Shown here: piece by piece, positions 62,036 through 64,000 of the stretch | Layout of the letters: every line of letters starts with the position of its first letter | How positions within the stretch are numbered: the stretch's first letter is position 1 | DNA from: Desulfovibrio piger | GTDB lineage: Bacteria; Desulfobacterota; Desulfovibrionia; Desulfovibrionales; Desulfovibrionaceae | Assembly (NCBI RefSeq): GCF_900116045.1 | Contig: NZ_LT630450.1 | Location: 1,183,001-1,247,000 of the forward strand | Reading direction: 5' to 3' | Length of the DNA: 64,000 nt | Position numbers and translations under genes: made by a program | The notes under the pieces: model-generated | What the model was told of the DNA's origin: nothing | What the model saw: only the letters and a program-made list of their open reading frames with translations | Databases searched by the model: none

Positions 62036-63187
62036 TCACTGCCGCATGCCGAATTCCTTGCACACGGCGATGATGAACGCCAGCATGAAGGAAAAAACAG
62101 CCATGGCGCCGAAGACGATGGCGAGGATGCTCAGATTGTCCACAAAGGGCGATGCCATATCACCGTAACCGGCACCTGACCAGGCGGAGAAGCAATAGCC
62201 GTAGCTGACCCCGAACAGGACCAGGAAGGCCAGGGCCACGAACGCCAGCCTGTCACGGGAGGCCAGGCGTGCCAGCAGGCTGACGCCCCGGCCCGGCAGA
62301 TGCGTCCCGGCCAGCCCGGCCGCCACGACCCCCAGCCCCATGACCTGCATGCCCAGCATGAGCAGCATGGCGAAGGTCACGAAACTTTTGTTGGCAAAGG
62401 TCACGCTGCCCACGGACAGGGGACCGGAGAGCAGGAGCAGCACGCCCAGCAGGCCCACGCCCATCAGGGCCAGCGCCGGATACATGTACAGCCAGTGCGG
62501 CGCATAGGTCAGCAGAAAGCACAGATGACGCCAGCCATCGCGCCAGGTACGCAGATGCGGCGGGCGGCTGCGGCCATCCCTGGCCAGAGTGGTGGGCACC
62601 TCGGCCATGCTGAGGCCGTAGAGGGAGGCCTTGACCACCATCTCGGAGGCGAACTCCATGCCTGTGGTCTTCAGGCCGCAGCGCCGGATGGCCTCGGTAT
62701 TGAAACCACGCAGCCCGCAATGGAAATCCCCGATACTGATACGGAAGAACAGGCGCCCGATCCAGCTCAGGACCGGATTGCCCAGATAACGGTGGAGCGG
62801 CGGCATGGCCCCGGGAGCGATCCCGCCCCTGAAGCGGTTGCCCATGACCAGATCCACGCCCTGGCGCAGCTTGTCCACAAAGACCTGGAGGCTGGAGAAA
62901 TCGTAACTGTCATCGGCATCACCCATGATGATGTATTTGCCGCGCGCCGCGGCGATGCCTCCCAGCAGGGCCGCACCGTAGCCTTTCTGCGCCACATCCA
63001 CCACCCGGGCCCCCAGGCCGCGGGCTATCTCCCGGGATCCGTCCGTGCTGCCGTTGTCCGCTATCAGCACCTCTCCGTCGACGCCGGAGCGCTCCAGATA
63101 GGCCTTGGCCTTCATGATGCAGGTGGCCAGTGTCTCGGATTCGTTCAGGCAGGGCATCAGGATAGTCAGTTCACACGTATGTTCCAT
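62036..63187 (-). CDS. Family 2 glycosyltransferase with C-terminal membrane segments (DPM1-like)
   Basis: A 383-residue enzyme. The catalytic fold shows LTILMPCLNESETLATCIMKAK, NGSTDGSREIARGLG, the metal motif IIMGDADDSYDFS and a second acceptor motif GDFHCGLRGFNTEAIRR. About four membrane segments occupy residues 238-380. It probably makes a polyprenyl-phosphate sugar donor, as ArnC/DPM1 relatives do. ATG at 63187 follows AGGGGAAA. It lies 47 bases after a polytopic membrane protein gene, the same order as at 48.6-51.3 kb, but the two GT2 proteins are not close copies (the metal motifs and tails differ). Confidence 0.92.
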   Translation of the reverse strand: MEHTCELTILMPCLNESETLATCIMKAKAYLERSGVDGEVLIADNGSTDGSREIARGLGARVVDVAQKGYGAALLGGIAAARGKYIIMGDADDSYDFSSLQVFVDKLRQGVDLVMGNRFRGGIAPGAMPPLHRYLGNPVLSWIGRLFFRISIGDFHCGLRGFNTEAIRRCGLKTTGMEFASEMVVKASLYGLSMAEVPTTLARDGRSRPPHLRTWRDGWRHLCFLLTYAPHWLYMYPALALMGVGLLGVLLLLSGPLSVGSVTFANKSFVTFAMLLMLGMQVMGLGVVAAGLAGTHLPGRGVSLLARLASRDRLAFVALAFLVLFGVSYGYCFSAWSGAGYGDMASPFVDNLSILAIVFGAMAVFSFMLAFIIAVCKEFGMRQ

Positions 63188-63234
63188 AGCATTTTCCCCT
63201 GGCCGGGATGCGGCCGCACCGCATCCCGCCTCCA

Positions 63235-64000
63235 TCACCGGCCGTTCCCCGCCGGCAGGACGATCTTCTCAGGAAAGTCCCGTGCTCCCTCGCGCCAGGC
63301 ATCAAGACGCAGGAGGAGCGGGAACCCCTCACCTTCATGCAAGCCCAGCTCCTTGCCGTAGCGCGCCACGAAATCGTCGGGGACACGCCACAGGAGCAGA
63401 TAATCCACATTCTGCCGCCGGGCTGTTTCCCGCAAATCGGCAGGCAGCCTGCCGCCGAGCAACTGTTCCTCCAGGGAATCCACGGGATTGAATTCCACCC
63501 GCTCGCTCACACGACCAGCGCTGCGTTCCGGCATTACCAGATAACGGCAGATCATGCCATATTCATAGGAAGCCTCTCCGGCCACGAGCCACCAGGAAGC
63601 CCCCTCCGGCGTAGATCGCTGCAGGAGCCGGGCGGCCTGTTCCATCTCGGCCAGATGTCCGGGGACACCCGCAGGCCGTTGCAGCGAAAAATACATGACC
63701 ACGGCCATGAGCACCACAGTGAGGCAGCGGACGAGCCTGGCCTGCCACAGATGCCCCTGTTGTGCGGCATGCAGCAGAAAAAGAAAGACCGTCCCGACCA
63801 GCAAAGGCCCCATGCCGACAGCGGCATAACGCTCATAGCTGGCCGCGGAAGCCAGCTCCCGCGCATCCATAAAGGCCATGGTCGCATAGGCATGGGCTGC
63901 CACCCAGGCCAGAAAACCTGCCGCCAGAAGAAGTGCGGCAAGGCCCCTGCCCCCCGGCAGCAGCCGGGGATCCTTGCGCAGCAGGTACCAGCTCCCGCCG
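63235..64000 (-). CDS. C-terminal part of a polytopic membrane protein, start outside window
   Basis: About 254 codons are visible and the frame is open to the right edge, so the N-terminal part is missing. The visible part has hydrophobic segments (LAALLLAAGFLAWV, MGPLLVGTVFLFLLHAAQ, CLTVVLMAVVMYFSL). A soluble end follows with SEEEL-type acids, ASYEYGMICRYLVMPER and VDYLLLWRVPDDFVARYG. It resembles a GT-C-like glycosyltransferase tail of the kind that precedes a GT2 gene at 49618-51309, without a confident family. The stop lies 47 bases before the GT2 start. Confidence 0.75.
   Translation of the reverse strand, partial: GGSWYLLRKDPRLLPGGRGLAALLLAAGFLAWVAAHAYATMAFMDARELASAASYERYAAVGMGPLLVGTVFLFLLHAAQQGHLWQARLVRCLTVVLMAVVMYFSLQRPAGVPGHLAEMEQAARLLQRSTPEGASWWLVAGEASYEYGMICRYLVMPERSAGRVSERVEFNPVDSLEEQLLGGRLPADLRETARRQNVDYLLLWRVPDDFVARYGKELGLHEGEGFPLLLRLDAWREGARDFPEKIVLPAGNGR

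Overview
The window is a high-GC (roughly two-thirds G+C by eye), gene-dense chromosomal segment. It most resembles a sulfate-reducing deltaproteobacterium of the Desulfovibrio group. The pointers are an HdrD/DsrK/HmcF-type iron-sulfur subunit at the left edge, a trimeric-porin-type outer membrane protein behind a Fur-box-like palindrome, a TauE-type anion exporter with a DUF1634 partner, and strong GCC/CTG codon preference. No insertion sequence, integrase, phage gene or CRISPR array was found. The content looks like core genome with a few lineage-specific clusters.

Layout. 1-5 kb: end of the redox subunit, then a leftward block rsfS-gpmI-zinc-ribbon-manC (ribosome silencing, glycolysis, GDP-mannose supply). 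5-7.2 kb: paaK, then a seven-gene tRNA array (four Gly-GCC, two Cys-GCA, one Gly-CCC) with a visible tandem duplication. 7.3-12.1 kb: a GntR-type regulator with a palindrome inside its promoter, queD-queE, mntP, a polytopic membrane protein and a small secreted protein. 12.4-15 kb: a large TPR protein with two degenerate GGDEF-like modules. 15-20 kb: MBL hydrolase, flavin reductase and ComF packed together, then two exported proteins and a PaaI-type thioesterase. 20-26 kb: RluA-type pseudouridine synthase with a PAS-GGDEF cyclase, a glutamine amidotransferase, cinA and an exported alpha/beta hydrolase.

26-34 kb: an AGCS amino acid symporter, then seven co-directional genes: TauE exporter, DUF1634 partner, membrane histidine kinase, receiver, a kinase-like protein lacking a recognisable ATP site, a second receiver, and a receiver-kinase fusion. 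This looks like a multistep phosphorelay attached to a transporter. 34-41 kb: der and a complete branched-chain amino acid ABC transporter (binding protein, livH, livM, livG, livF). 41-48 kb: a GT-B glycosyltransferase and a YhaO/YhaN-like (SbcCD-like) nuclease-ATPase pair. 48-51 kb: GtrA, a GT2 glycosyltransferase and a polytopic membrane protein, an arrangement partly repeated at 62-64 kb.

51.5-54 kb: a Fur-box-like perfect palindrome drives a small cysteine-tailed protein and a porin; upstream of it lies a possible small RNA. 54-57 kb: an AraC regulator diverges from a cupin gene across a cluster of GGACAT half-sites, with a carboxymuconolactone-decarboxylase-family gene nearby. 57-61 kb: rel (ppGpp synthetase/hydrolase) and ilvA. 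61.5-64 kb: a second small secreted protein of the 11.6-kb kind, a GT2 enzyme and a membrane protein cut by the window edge.

The most promising candidates for something under-described are the Fur-box/cysteine-tail/porin unit with its upstream RNA candidate, the TauE-linked phosphorelay with a ChpT-like intermediate, and the GGACAT operator cluster between cupin and araC.
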